The notes: generated by a model from the sequence alone, not told the origin. A DNA stretch of 6,603 nt from Candidatus Bathyarchaeota archaeon B23 (GCA_001593875.1 LUCA01000041.1:1-6603), one strand, 5' to 3'. Positions 1 through 6,582 are shown, numbered from the stretch's first letter. A program made the numbers and translations.

Positions 1-1
1 C

Positions 2-3000
2 CTCAACACCCGCACCCAGACGGCCTATCAGAGGGTTGTGAGGGAGATGCATCAACTAGACCTGGAGAGGACGCAGGAGCAGCTCTCCATCAGGAGGGTG
101 AAGACCGACGCGGAGGGGAGGCTGCGGGTGACCATCACCAACCGGGGACCCTACACGGCCCACATCATTTACATCGGGGTATTGGACCAGGAGGATGAGA
201 CCCAGACCTTCAGGGAGGTGGATATCTACATCGACCCCTCCGAGACCGTCACCTACACCTCCCCCTCCCTCACCCTCACCGAGGGGAAGACCTACCTCAT
301 CCTCCTCATCACCGAAAGGGGAAACATCTTCGAGGCGGAGGCCACGCCAGGCCTAGAGGTCTCCGCCGACACCATCATAGAGATCACGCCTGGAGGCCTC
401 TGGGCTAAGGATCGCTACCCCTCAGAATACCTCATCGAGACGGGAACCTACGTCTCAGGGACGCTTCCGGGAAGCGTCCAGGAGGTGGACGGCGACTACT
501 TCCAGGTCCTCAGCGAGCTGGGCGTCTCCACCATCTCCTACCACCCCAGCGGCTATAGCCTGCTGGGCTCCACAACCCACGTCTCAGGCTCCATCTCGGA
601 CTTGGAGGAGGAGGACGACGCCTACATGGTCTTCCAGAGCTATGAGACAAGCCAGGAGACCCCATACCACCCCGATGAGGCCTCGCCCCTAGGCTGGAGC
701 CAGAGGCTGTCCGGGAGCCCCTCGGATCTGAGGAGCGACGACGACGTCTACATGGTGTTCAACAGCTACATCTCAGCCGCCTCAACCACGACGCCGAGCA
801 GGGCCTTAGTGGCCTATAGATCTACGGATGGGAGTGGCGCCTTGTACCCCAAGTATAGGGAGTTCTATGAGACGTGGGGATCGCAGATGGAACTTCCTCC
901 GGCCTCCGCCAATGTGAGGAGTATAAGAGTCGCCTATTGCACCCGGCTTGAGAGACTTCAAGAGGTGATGGTCATCACCCTCAGCGATGATGGTTATCTC
1001 CACGCCTACGTCTATAACGGCACCAAATGGAGTTATACGCTTCTAGGCCGTGTCTGGACGACCGCCCCAGCCACCCCTGACAGGCCCTTTGACGTCGCCT
1101 ATGAGGGATCAAGCGGCAGAGCCCTCGTGGTATACGCCAACACCCTCACCGATGGAACTAGAGATCTCTCCTATCGCATTTGGAATGGAACAGCTTGGAG
1201 CGAGGAGTATTACATCGATGATCTAGGGCATTCCGACCACGTTAGGTATCGATGGGTGCTCCTGGAGACCAATCCCAAGGCGGGCTCCAACGAGATCGGG
1301 ATGGTCGCCGTCGATGGTTCGAACAGCGATGCGAATGCAGCCATCTGGAATGGCTCCAGTTGGGGCGAGTGGCAGGAGATAACGAGCTCCGTCTCCACCC
1401 CCTATTACGAGTGCGCCGCCCTCGCCTACGAATACACCACCGGCTACCTCATGGCGGTAGCTGGTTATGGAGATCTCGTGGCCTGGACGAGGTATACCGG
1501 CACCTGGAGTACCCCGAGCTTTCTCGACATCAACCCCGGAGCGGCTAGTAATATGAGGTGGCTGGTTATGAAGGGGCAGAGGGCTGAGGGCTTTAATAGA
1601 TTGATGCTCCTCAGCTTGGATGAAGCCAACGACGCCTGCGCCGTCGTATGGGATGGCAGTCAGTGGGATCAGTCGGTGAGGCTGGATAATAGGATGGAGA
1701 CCTATGCCACTCGATGCCTAGATGGCGATTGGGAGCCTGGAGAGGGGAGGTTTATCGTCGTGGGTGGTGATCGAAATATCGACGCCATCAGCTATAAGAT
1801 ATGGACGCCTGGAACGGGTTGGACGCCATTCTTAGAAAATTTATGGTATCGATATTGGGGGAGGACCACCGATCAGCGCTGGGTCCAGGTGAGGGCTGAT
1901 CCAAGGGGGGTGGGGGAGGCGATGTTGCTCATAGGAACCGTCGACGATGGTCGAGACCTCGTCCTAACTAGGTGGGATGGGAGTAGTATGGGTGGGCAGA
2001 TCGAGGCAACCAAGTCTGTGAACACCCTCACCTACGAGACCTTTGAGATCGCCTTCCAGCTCTACGGCGAGCCGACGGAGCGCACCGTCGAGGTGGAGAT
2101 GCGGGGAGGCAGCGACCTCGATGATTGGAATGGGTTGACATGGATCGTCGACTCCGCCTGCACAGTCCCCTCGGCCTCCGTCACCCTCCAGCTCTACGAC
2201 TTCGAGGCGGGAGGCTACCCCACCTCCGGCGACGGCTATATTCACTATAACTCCAGCTCGACGGCCAACACCGATGAGACCGTCAACCAGACCATCACCG
2301 ACAACCCCGAGAGATTCAGGGATGGGGCGGGGAGGTGGAGGCTGAAGGCGACGGTGGTGAAGGGAAGCGGGACGCCCCTCAGGTTCAAGCTGGACCTGGT
2401 GGAGTTCAAGCCGATGCGTCCACAGCAGGCCTGCGCCGTCGAGCTCACCGGCTCCAGCGACGCCGAGGATTGGTTCAGCCTCCTATGGCGAATCGACTCC
2501 TCCTGGAGCGTCGGTGAGGTGAACGTCACCCTCCAGCTCTACGACTTCGAGGCGGGAGGCTACCCCACCTCCGGCGACGGCTACATAAATTATCTATCAA
2601 GCCCTAACCCCTACACGGATGAGATGAAGATGCAGAACGTCACCTCCAACCCCGAGGCCTTCAGGGATGTGGACGGCTCTTGGAGGATCAGGGTGATGGG
2701 CGTCAAGGACGGCTCCACCCCCTTACAGCTCCGCCTGGACCTGGTGGAGTATCAGCCGAGGGAGAGCGCCGGCTACACGGCCTCGACGGCCTTCATCTTC
2801 ACCGACGTCCCCACGGACGATCCGGAGGAGCTGAGGTTTAAGCTCGTCAGCGACCACACCCTCTCAGGCGTCGGGGTGGTCCTCCAGCTCTGGAACTACA
2901 CGGCCGGCGCCTACGCCTCAGGCGGCGTCGGATACCTCACCTACACCTCCACGGAGGCCAACGAGACGAGGTGGCTTAACGTCACGGAGAGGGCTGGAGA

Positions 3001-3385
3001 CTTCGTTGAGGGCGGGAGGGTGAGGTTTAGGATGACCTCCAGCCACTCCTCGCAGTTCACACAGCGGGTGAATAGGTTGAAGATGGATTACAGCTACTCC
3101 TCCGATGAGCTGCCCTACGACGTCTATAAGACCTATGTGATTAGGGTCTACGACGGCGTGACGGGGGAGCCGAGGCCCTACGCCAGCCTCAACATCTACA
3201 GCAACGGCACCACCGTCGAGTTCGAGGGGCTGTCTAACCCGGCCTTCATCCACGCCGATGAGGAGGGCGTCTACAGGCTGTCGCTGAAGTCCTTGACGCC
3301 TGAGGGGGAGGTCTTCAAGCTCTACGTCCTCGTCGGGAGCGTGGCGGCTGAGAGGCGCATCGTCCAGCAGCCGAGAGGTGGATGA
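2..3385 (+). CDS. Giant modular extracellular pilin-like protein / putative pilus adhesin (5' partial)
   Basis: Residues are numbered from the GTG at 38. The frame is open to the left edge (12 further codons from base 2), neither GTG 38 nor ATG 47 has a convincing ribosome-binding site, and no signal peptide is visible, so the true start lies upstream. Residues 1-105 look like an archaeal type IV pilin ectodomain: an amphipathic stretch (ERTQEQLSI), then beta strands with VTITNRGPYTAHIIYIGV and LITERGNIF, motifs that in such proteins follow the class III signal/transmembrane helix. Next come three SG-DL repeats (138-245), eight W-x-G-x-x-W repeats (255-656), three ~115-residue beta modules (684-1030) and a transthyretin/carboxypeptidase-regulatory-like C-terminus (1031-1115). 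There are 11 N-x-S/T sequons, six cysteines and no C-terminal membrane anchor. It stops one base before the pilus ATPase start, which suggests a filament subunit or tip adhesin. The exact function and ligand are unknown. An S-layer-like or secreted surface protein is the main alternative. Confidence 0.85.
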   Translation, partial: LNTRTQTAYQRVVREMHQLDLERTQEQLSIRRVKTDAEGRLRVTITNRGPYTAHIIYIGVLDQEDETQTFREVDIYIDPSETVTYTSPSLTLTEGKTYLILLITERGNIFEAEATPGLEVSADTIIEITPGGLWAKDRYPSEYLIETGTYVSGTLPGSVQEVDGDYFQVLSELGVSTISYHPSGYSLLGSTTHVSGSISDLEEEDDAYMVFQSYETSQETPYHPDEASPLGWSQRLSGSPSDLRSDDDVYMVFNSYISAASTTTPSRALVAYRSTDGSGALYPKYREFYETWGSQMELPPASANVRSIRVAYCTRLERLQEVMVITLSDDGYLHAYVYNGTKWSYTLLGRVWTTAPATPDRPFDVAYEGSSGRALVVYANTLTDGTRDLSYRIWNGTAWSEEYYIDDLGHSDHVRYRWVLLETNPKAGSNEIGMVAVDGSNSDANAAIWNGSSWGEWQEITSSVSTPYYECAALAYEYTTGYLMAVAGYGDLVAWTRYTGTWSTPSFLDINPGAASNMRWLVMKGQRAEGFNRLMLLSLDEANDACAVVWDGSQWDQSVRLDNRMETYATRCLDGDWEPGEGRFIVVGGDRNIDAISYKIWTPGTGWTPFLENLWYRYWGRTTDQRWVQVRADPRGVGEAMLLIGTVDDGRDLVLTRWDGSSMGGQIEATKSVNTLTYETFEIAFQLYGEPTERTVEVEMRGGSDLDDWNGLTWIVDSACTVPSASVTLQLYDFEAGGYPTSGDGYIHYNSSSTANTDETVNQTITDNPERFRDGAGRWRLKATVVKGSGTPLRFKLDLVEFKPMRPQQACAVELTGSSDAEDWFSLLWRIDSSWSVGEVNVTLQLYDFEAGGYPTSGDGYINYLSSPNPYTDEMKMQNVTSNPEAFRDVDGSWRIRVMGVKDGSTPLQLRLDLVEYQPRESAGYTASTAFIFTDVPTDDPEELRFKLVSDHTLSGVGVVLQLWNYTAGAYASGGVGYLTYTSTEANETRWLNVTERAGDFVEGGRVRFRMTSSHSSQFTQRVNRLKMDYSYSSDELPYDVYKTYVIRVYDGVTGEPRPYASLNIYSNGTTVEFEGLSNPAFIHADEEGVYRLSLKSLTPEGEVFKLYVLVGSVAAERRIVQQPRGG
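65..352 (+). other. Pilin-like beta domain of the giant protein
   Basis: About residues 10-105 of the large protein. The pattern is 'SIRRVKTDAEGRLRVTITNRG', then a strand with HIIYIGV, a turn, a strand ending in DPSETVTY, and a closing LILLITERGNIFEA. This matches the general layout of archaeal pilin and archaellin-like ectodomains that follow the N-terminal hydrophobic helix. The helix itself would lie upstream of the window, so this is inferred from family resemblance only. Confidence 0.55.
449..772 (+). repeat. Three SG-x-x-x-DL-x-x-x-DD-x-YMVF-x-SY repeats (protein level)
   Basis: Three related segments start at residues 138 (YVSGTLPGSVQEVDGDYFQV), 181 (HVSGSISDLEEEDDAYMVF) and 223 (RLSGSPSDLRSDDDVYMVF), a period of 42-43 residues. 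Copies 2 and 3 are also preceded by a shared 'YHP...LG......SG' spacer. The first copy has diverged. The acidic DD/ED cluster could bind a metal ion, but no known calcium-binding motif is matched. They link the pilin-like domain to the propeller-like region. Confidence 0.75.
800..2005 (+). repeat. Eightfold W-[DN]-G-x-x-W repeat, probable beta-propeller
   Basis: Each unit has a hydrophobic strand (such as RALVVYANT, EIGMVAVDG, RLMLLSLDE, RFIVVGGDR, AMLLIGTVD), a second strand, and a terminal [WY]-[ND]-G-[ST]-x-W turn. The closing Trp falls at residues 280, 331, 387, 442, 490, 543 and 595, and an eighth unit (TRWDGSSM) has Met at the equivalent position 651. The spacing of 48-56 residues and the strand-turn pattern fit blades of a beta-propeller resembling sialidase/lectin-like propellers. 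No catalytic residues of a known sialidase are recognisable, so binding is more likely than hydrolysis. The fold is inferred. Confidence 0.65.
2179..2238 (+). repeat. 60-base perfect direct repeat, copy 1 (copy 2 at 2524-2583)
   Basis: Bases 2179-2238 and 2524-2583 are identical over all 60 positions. They encode VTLQLYDFEAGG and the following PTSGDGY in modules 1 and 2, exactly 345 bases apart. The flanking module sequence is clearly diverged, so the identity at synonymous sites points to recent gene conversion or local recombination and not only to protein-level constraint. Confidence 0.95.
2524..2583 (+). repeat. 60-base perfect direct repeat, copy 2
   Basis: Second copy of the direct repeat at 2179-2238, in the same reading frame and at the equivalent place in the next module. 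Deletion between the copies would remove exactly one 115-residue module in frame. Confidence 0.95.
3128..3382 (+). other. C-terminal transthyretin/carboxypeptidase-regulatory-like domain
   Basis: Residues 1031-1115 carry 'YVIRVYDGVTGEPRPYASLNI', then ADEEGVYRLSL and EVFKLYVLVGS. This matches the layout of CarboxypepD-regulatory or transthyretin-like beta sandwiches (V-x-D-x-x-T-G-x-P, then D-x-x-G-x-Y). Such domains are common as stalk or spacer units in cell-surface proteins. The assignment is by pattern only. The domain ends the protein with no membrane anchor or sorting motif. Confidence 0.5.
3375..3380 (+). promoter_or_regulatory. Ribosome-binding site that decides the ATPase start
   Basis: GAGGTG lies six bases before the ATG at 3387 and within the last codons of the upstream gene. 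The alternative GTG start at 3378 is itself part of this Shine-Dalgarno, so ATG 3387 is preferred. The upstream stop TGA ends at 3385, one base before the ATG. Confidence 0.7.
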
Positions 3386-3386
3386 G

Positions 3387-4892
3387 ATGGCGGAGGAGGA
3401 GCTCAAGAGGGAGGGCCTGATCTTCAAGGAGTTCTACCCGATCAACCCCCCCTTCGGCTTCGCGGGCATCCAGATCGATGAGAAGACGGGGGCGCTGAGG
3501 TATCTGGTGGTGGAGCCGACGCTGACGGAGGAGGAGGACAGCATACTGAGGGAGGTCAAGAGGCGGCTCATAGATCGCATCGACATCCCCCTCTCCGTCG
3601 TGAAGGATGAGGGGGAGATGGAGAGATATCTGAGGGGGGAGATAAAGGGGACGCTGAGGAGGTTCAGGGGGAAGATCGCCAAGGAGTCGGAGGAGAAGTT
3701 CATCTACTATCTGAAGAGGGACTTCCTCGGCTACGGCCGCATCGACATACTGATGAAGGACCCCAACATCGAGGACATCTCCTGCAACGGCGTCAGGACC
3801 CCCATCTACGTCTGGCATCGCCGCTATGAGTCGATGCCAACCAACCTCTCCTACGACAGCGAGGAGGAGTTGGACGCCATAGTGAGGAGGCTCGCCTATA
3901 GATCGGGGCATCAGATCTCGGTGGCCCACCCCATCCTGGAGGGAACCCTCCCGGAGGGCTATAGGGTGCACCTCACCCTCGATGAGATCTCCAAGCGGGG
4001 CAACACCTTCACCATAAGGAAGCTGAGGGCCAACCCCTACACCATCATCGACCTGATAAACCTAGGAACCCTCTCCCCGGAGATAGCGGCCTACCTCTGG
4101 ATACTCATAGACAACCTCAGGAGCATCATGATCTGCGGGGCCACCGCCTCGGGGAAGACGTCGCTCCTCAACGCCATAGGGATGTTCATACGCCCCGAGA
4201 TGAAGGTGGTTACCATCGAGGAGGTCCGGGAGCTGAGGCTCCATGAGAACTGGATACCGATGGTCACCCGCCCCAGCTTCCAGCCTGGCGTGGAGGAGGT
4301 CACCCTCTACGACCTCCTGAGGTCAGCCCTCAGGCAGAGGCCTGACTACATCATCGTCGGCGAGGTCCGGGGCGAGGAGGCCTACACGCTGTTTCAGGCC
4401 ATAGCCGTCGGCCACGGAGGCCTCTGCACCATCCACGCCGAGAGCGTCGACGCCGCCATCAAGAGGCTGCTGACGAAGCCGATGAACATTCCGAGGATGA
4501 TGCTGCCGCTGATGAACGTCCTCATCCTCATCAGGAGGGTGAAGCTCGGGGAGGAGGTCGCCAGGCGCATAGTGGCCGTGGAGGAGATCACCGGCATCTC
4601 CCCCGATGGAGAGGTGATGCTGCAGAAGCGCTACGAGTGGAACCCGGAGGATGACTCCTTCATCTATCACCCTCCGACGGGGGAGGAGCGATCCGCCTAC
4701 CGGCAGATCATGGAGATGAGGCATATCCCCAAGGAGAGGCTGATGGAGGAGCAGGAGAGGAGAGAGAGGATTCTGAGGTGGATGGCGGAGAAGGGGATGA
4801 GCACCTACGAGGAGGTCTCCCAGATCATCAGGGACTACTACCTCAAGCCGGATGAGGTATACAGCGCCGCCAGGCTGGGAGCCGAGAGATGA
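3387..4892 (+). CDS. Type IV pilus/archaellum-type secretion ATPase (FlaI/TadA/VirB11-like)
   Basis: A 501-residue cytoplasmic AAA-type hexameric ATPase expected to power filament assembly by acting on the membrane platform proteins encoded next. An archaeal N-terminal domain has PPFGFAGIQID and YLVVEPTLTEEE. The N2 region around residues 112-137 has the family signature GYGRIDILMKDPNIEDIS. Walker A is GATASGKTS (residues 251-259, Lys257). The Asp-box region is TIEEVREL (Glu278, Glu279, Glu282), with Glu where IED is usual. Walker B is DYIIVGEVRGEEA (Glu326). The His box is GHGGLCTIHAES (His343, His350). The C-terminus (ERRERILRWMAEKG...YY) matches the archaeal family tail. ATG 3387 is chosen over GTG 3378 because of the Shine-Dalgarno position. 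All catalytic motifs are intact. Its stop overlaps the next start (ATGA). Whether the filament is adhesive, Tad-like or archaellum-like cannot be decided from this gene alone. No archaellum-specific flaH-like gene is visible in the window. Confidence 0.95.
   Translation: MAEEELKREGLIFKEFYPINPPFGFAGIQIDEKTGALRYLVVEPTLTEEEDSILREVKRRLIDRIDIPLSVVKDEGEMERYLRGEIKGTLRRFRGKIAKESEEKFIYYLKRDFLGYGRIDILMKDPNIEDISCNGVRTPIYVWHRRYESMPTNLSYDSEEELDAIVRRLAYRSGHQISVAHPILEGTLPEGYRVHLTLDEISKRGNTFTIRKLRANPYTIIDLINLGTLSPEIAAYLWILIDNLRSIMICGATASGKTSLLNAIGMFIRPEMKVVTIEEVRELRLHENWIPMVTRPSFQPGVEEVTLYDLLRSALRQRPDYIIVGEVRGEEAYTLFQAIAVGHGGLCTIHAESVDAAIKRLLTKPMNIPRMMLPLMNVLILIRRVKLGEEVARRIVAVEEITGISPDGEVMLQKRYEWNPEDDSFIYHPPTGEERSAYRQIMEMRHIPKERLMEEQERRERILRWMAEKGMSTYEEVSQIIRDYYLKPDEVYSAARLGAER
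4877..4881 (+). promoter_or_regulatory. Weak ribosome-binding site for the first platform protein
   Basis: GGGAG lies seven bases before ATG 4889. It is a poorer match than the other sites in the cluster, so translation of this gene probably depends on coupling through the ATGA overlap with the ATPase stop. Confidence 0.4.
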
Positions 4893-5713
4893 GCGCCCTA
4901 TCCCAGGAGTTCAGGGAGATCTACTCCAGGAGCGGCCTCTCAACCCCCTATGAGGATTATATGAGGCGGACGGCCCTCCTATCGACGTTGACCTACGCCC
5001 TCTCCGTCGTCCTCCTCCTCATCCTCCACACCTGGCTCCTCCCCCTCAGGGGGCTGAAGCTGCTGATGGCCATCTTCATACCCTCAGCCACCATCGGCCT
5101 CCTCACCCTCCTCCTCTCCCTCTACTATCCGCTCTACAAGAGGAATCAGAGGAGGACCCAGATAGATGACTCCCTCCTCTACGCCCTCAGCTATATGGCG
5201 GCCCTCTCAGCCGGCGGCCTCCCCATAGAGAGGATCATGGAGAGGATCTCGGAGGTGGAGGAGAGCGAGGCGTTGAGGCTGATCGCCGGCAAGTTCATCG
5301 CCGATGTGAGGGTCTTCGGCTTCGACGTCCCCACAGCCCTGAGAGATGTGGCGAGGAGGAGTCCATCGGAGCTGATGGAGAAGCTCCTGGAGGGGGTGAG
5401 AAACGTCGTCCAGACGAGTGGAGACCTCAGGGGCCTCCTCACCTACGAGGTGAGGAGGATGCTGGGGAGGAAGAGGGAGAAGCTGAAGAGGATGATGAGC
5501 ACCCTCGTCTACCTGGGGGAGCTCTACGTCTCCCTCCTGGTCGTCGCCCCAATACTCTTCATCCTCATCCTCACGGTTCTCTCCGTCATCGGCGGAAACC
5601 CCCTGGGGATACCTCCTCAGATCCAGCTGAACCTCCTCGTCTTCGTCGGCATCCCGACGATGGCGGCTGGGTTCACCATCGTCCTAGACGCGATCATGGG
5701 AGGTGAGGAGTGA
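4889..5713 (+). CDS. Pilus platform membrane protein, T2SSF domain (FlaJ/TadC N-half-like)
   Basis: A 274-residue polytopic membrane protein. Hydrophobic segments are at about residues 29-50, 56-80, 206-234 and 246-267. The cytoplasmic region between the second and third (about 85-200) is the T2SSF helical bundle: DDSLLYALSYMAALSAGGLP, ERIMERISE, a FIADVRVFGFDVPTALRDVA helix pair, then LLEGVRNVVQTSGDL. This is the pattern of FlaJ/TadC platform proteins, which sit in the membrane, contact the ATPase hexamer and feed pilins into the filament. Fused archaeal FlaJ proteins carry two such domains, and this one carries one and is followed at once by a second. Its ATG overlaps the ATPase stop by four bases (ATGA). 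The start is supported by this overlap. The protein looks complete. Confidence 0.9.
   Translation: MSALSQEFREIYSRSGLSTPYEDYMRRTALLSTLTYALSVVLLLILHTWLLPLRGLKLLMAIFIPSATIGLLTLLLSLYYPLYKRNQRRTQIDDSLLYALSYMAALSAGGLPIERIMERISEVEESEALRLIAGKFIADVRVFGFDVPTALRDVARRSPSELMEKLLEGVRNVVQTSGDLRGLLTYEVRRMLGRKREKLKRMMSTLVYLGELYVSLLVVAPILFILILTVLSVIGGNPLGIPPQIQLNLLVFVGIPTMAAGFTIVLDAIMGGEE
5699..5706 (+). promoter_or_regulatory. Strong ribosome-binding site before the GTG start at 5710
   Basis: GGAGGTGA, a full complement to the archaeal 16S rRNA 3' end, ends three bases before GTG 5710. The next in-frame ATG (5740) is 33 bases from it, so the GTG start is preferred although the spacing is short. Confidence 0.7.
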
Positions 5714-6582
5714 CGTACTTCCACCGCGGGGCTAGATTGATGGTCTGGGCCTCCTCCCTGGCCGTCGCCCTCACCCTCTACATCTTCTTCATCCTCCTCG
5801 GCATCCTAGGGCCGACGGAGATCTACCTCATCCCCCTGGAGCAGAGGGTGAACAACTCCCTGGCCCTAACGCTGCTCGCTGCCATCCTCCCGCCCTCCAT
5901 CGTCGAGTTCAACAACTTCAGATGGCTGAGGGGCGTCGACAGGAATATCCCCCTCCTCCTCAGGGACCTGGCGGAGGCCGTGAGGTCGGGGGAGACCCTG
6001 ATAAGGGCGCTGGAGGAGGCGGCCAAGAGGGATTACGGCCCCATATCAGGGTATCTGGAGAGGGCGATGGCGAGGTTGAGCCTCACCTCGGACCTGGAGG
6101 GCTCCTTGAGGTGGCTTGGGGAGAGCCTCGTCAGGCCCTCAGCGATGAGGATGGCGACCATCCTCGTCGAGGCCTCCGAGAGCGGAGGCAGGATCGTCGA
6201 GGTGTTGGAGGCCGCCGTCTCCCTCTTCAACGAGATCGCTGAGTATAGGGATGAGAGGGAGGCGCAGACGAGGCCCTACATACTCCTCGCCTATATGGGC
6301 TCCATAGTCTTCATGGTCATCTCCTACGTCATCCTCTTCCAGTTCCTCGCCCCCCTCTCCACCGCCTCGGAGACCCCGGAGATGACGGGCGTCCCCATCG
6401 TCCAAAACGTTTTAGATATAAGCTACTACAGGTCTATACTCTTCTGGGCATCCGTCATGGAGTCCGTCTTCGGTGGCCTGATAGCTGGGAAGATCAGCAG
6501 GGGACATCTGGCCGCCGGATTGATCCACTCGTCCATCCTCCTGGGGATCTCCATAGCCTTCTTCAACATATTCACCGTTTAG
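5710..6582 (+). CDS. Pilus platform membrane protein, T2SSF domain (FlaJ/TadC C-half-like)
   Basis: A 290-residue polytopic membrane protein forming the second half of the platform. Hydrophobic segments are at about residues 11-34, 47-66, 189-213 and 270-290, with a weaker one near 241-260. The T2SSF helical bundle spans about 80-188: LLLRDLAEAVRSGETLIRAL, then SGYLERAMARLS, and the typical EASESGGRIVEVLEAA motif of FlaJ/TadC proteins. The C-terminal GLIAGKISRGHLAAGLIHS pattern is also usual for the end of FlaJ-like proteins. It starts at GTG 5710 overlapping the preceding stop by four bases (GTGA), with a strong Shine-Dalgarno. ATG 5740 is a less likely start because it would leave that site too far away. 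It presumably forms a heteromeric platform with the preceding gene product. Confidence 0.9.
   Translation: MTYFHRGARLMVWASSLAVALTLYIFFILLGILGPTEIYLIPLEQRVNNSLALTLLAAILPPSIVEFNNFRWLRGVDRNIPLLLRDLAEAVRSGETLIRALEEAAKRDYGPISGYLERAMARLSLTSDLEGSLRWLGESLVRPSAMRMATILVEASESGGRIVEVLEAAVSLFNEIAEYRDEREAQTRPYILLAYMGSIVFMVISYVILFQFLAPLSTASETPEMTGVPIVQNVLDISYYRSILFWASVMESVFGGLIAGKISRGHLAAGLIHSSILLGISIAFFNIFTV

Larger units (their letters stand above)
2087..3127 (+). repeat. Three tandem ~115-residue beta modules
   Basis: Module 1 covers residues 684-798, module 2 residues 799-913 and module 3 residues 914-1030. Modules 1 and 2 align without gaps at a 345-base offset: GSDLDDW with SSDAEDW, the shared VTLQLYDFEAGGYP core, NPERFRD with NPEAFRD, and RFKLDLVEFKP with QLRLDLVEYQP. 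Module 3 is more diverged (VVLQLWNYTAGAY at residue 947, GGVGYLTY). The pattern of alternating strands suggests a jelly-roll or Ig-like sandwich. I have seen similar 'LQLY...G.GY...TSNP..FRD' modules in archaeal surface proteins but know no established function. Confidence 0.8.

Noticed and set aside
38..49. GTG 38 or ATG 47 as the true start of the large gene
   Set aside because: The frame is open to the window edge, no good ribosome-binding site precedes either codon, and the expected signal peptide or pilin helix is missing, so the start is most likely upstream.
800..2005. Sialidase or other glycoside hydrolase reading of the propeller region
   Set aside because: The repeat resembles propeller blade turns, but no arginine triad or other known catalytic set could be placed, and the turns do not match the S-x-D-x-G-x-x-W Asp-box.
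3378..3380. GTG as the start of the ATPase
   Set aside because: This GTG forms part of the Shine-Dalgarno GAGGTG for ATG 3387, which has ideal spacing. Using it would add only three residues (Met-Asp-Glu).
3360..3390. Possible promoter or frameshift joining the large gene to the ATPase
   Set aside because: There is no A/T-rich TATA-like element in this GC-rich junction, and both proteins have natural ends, so separate genes with coupled translation explain it better.
2918..3427. Open reading frame of 169 codons on the minus strand
   Set aside because: It overlaps the third beta module and C-terminal domain in antisense, and its composition is that of a shadow frame with no recognisable motif.
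3315..3971. Open reading frame of 218 codons on the minus strand over the end of the large gene and the start of the ATPase
   Set aside because: It lies antisense to two well-supported genes, is Leu/Pro/Arg/Asp-rich as expected from reading Glu/Arg-rich GC-rich codons backwards, and shows no domain motif.
5922..6242. Plus-strand frame of 106 codons inside the second platform gene
   Set aside because: It is out of frame with a strong T2SSF membrane protein, is Gly/Arg/Glu-rich low-complexity sequence, and has no ribosome-binding site.
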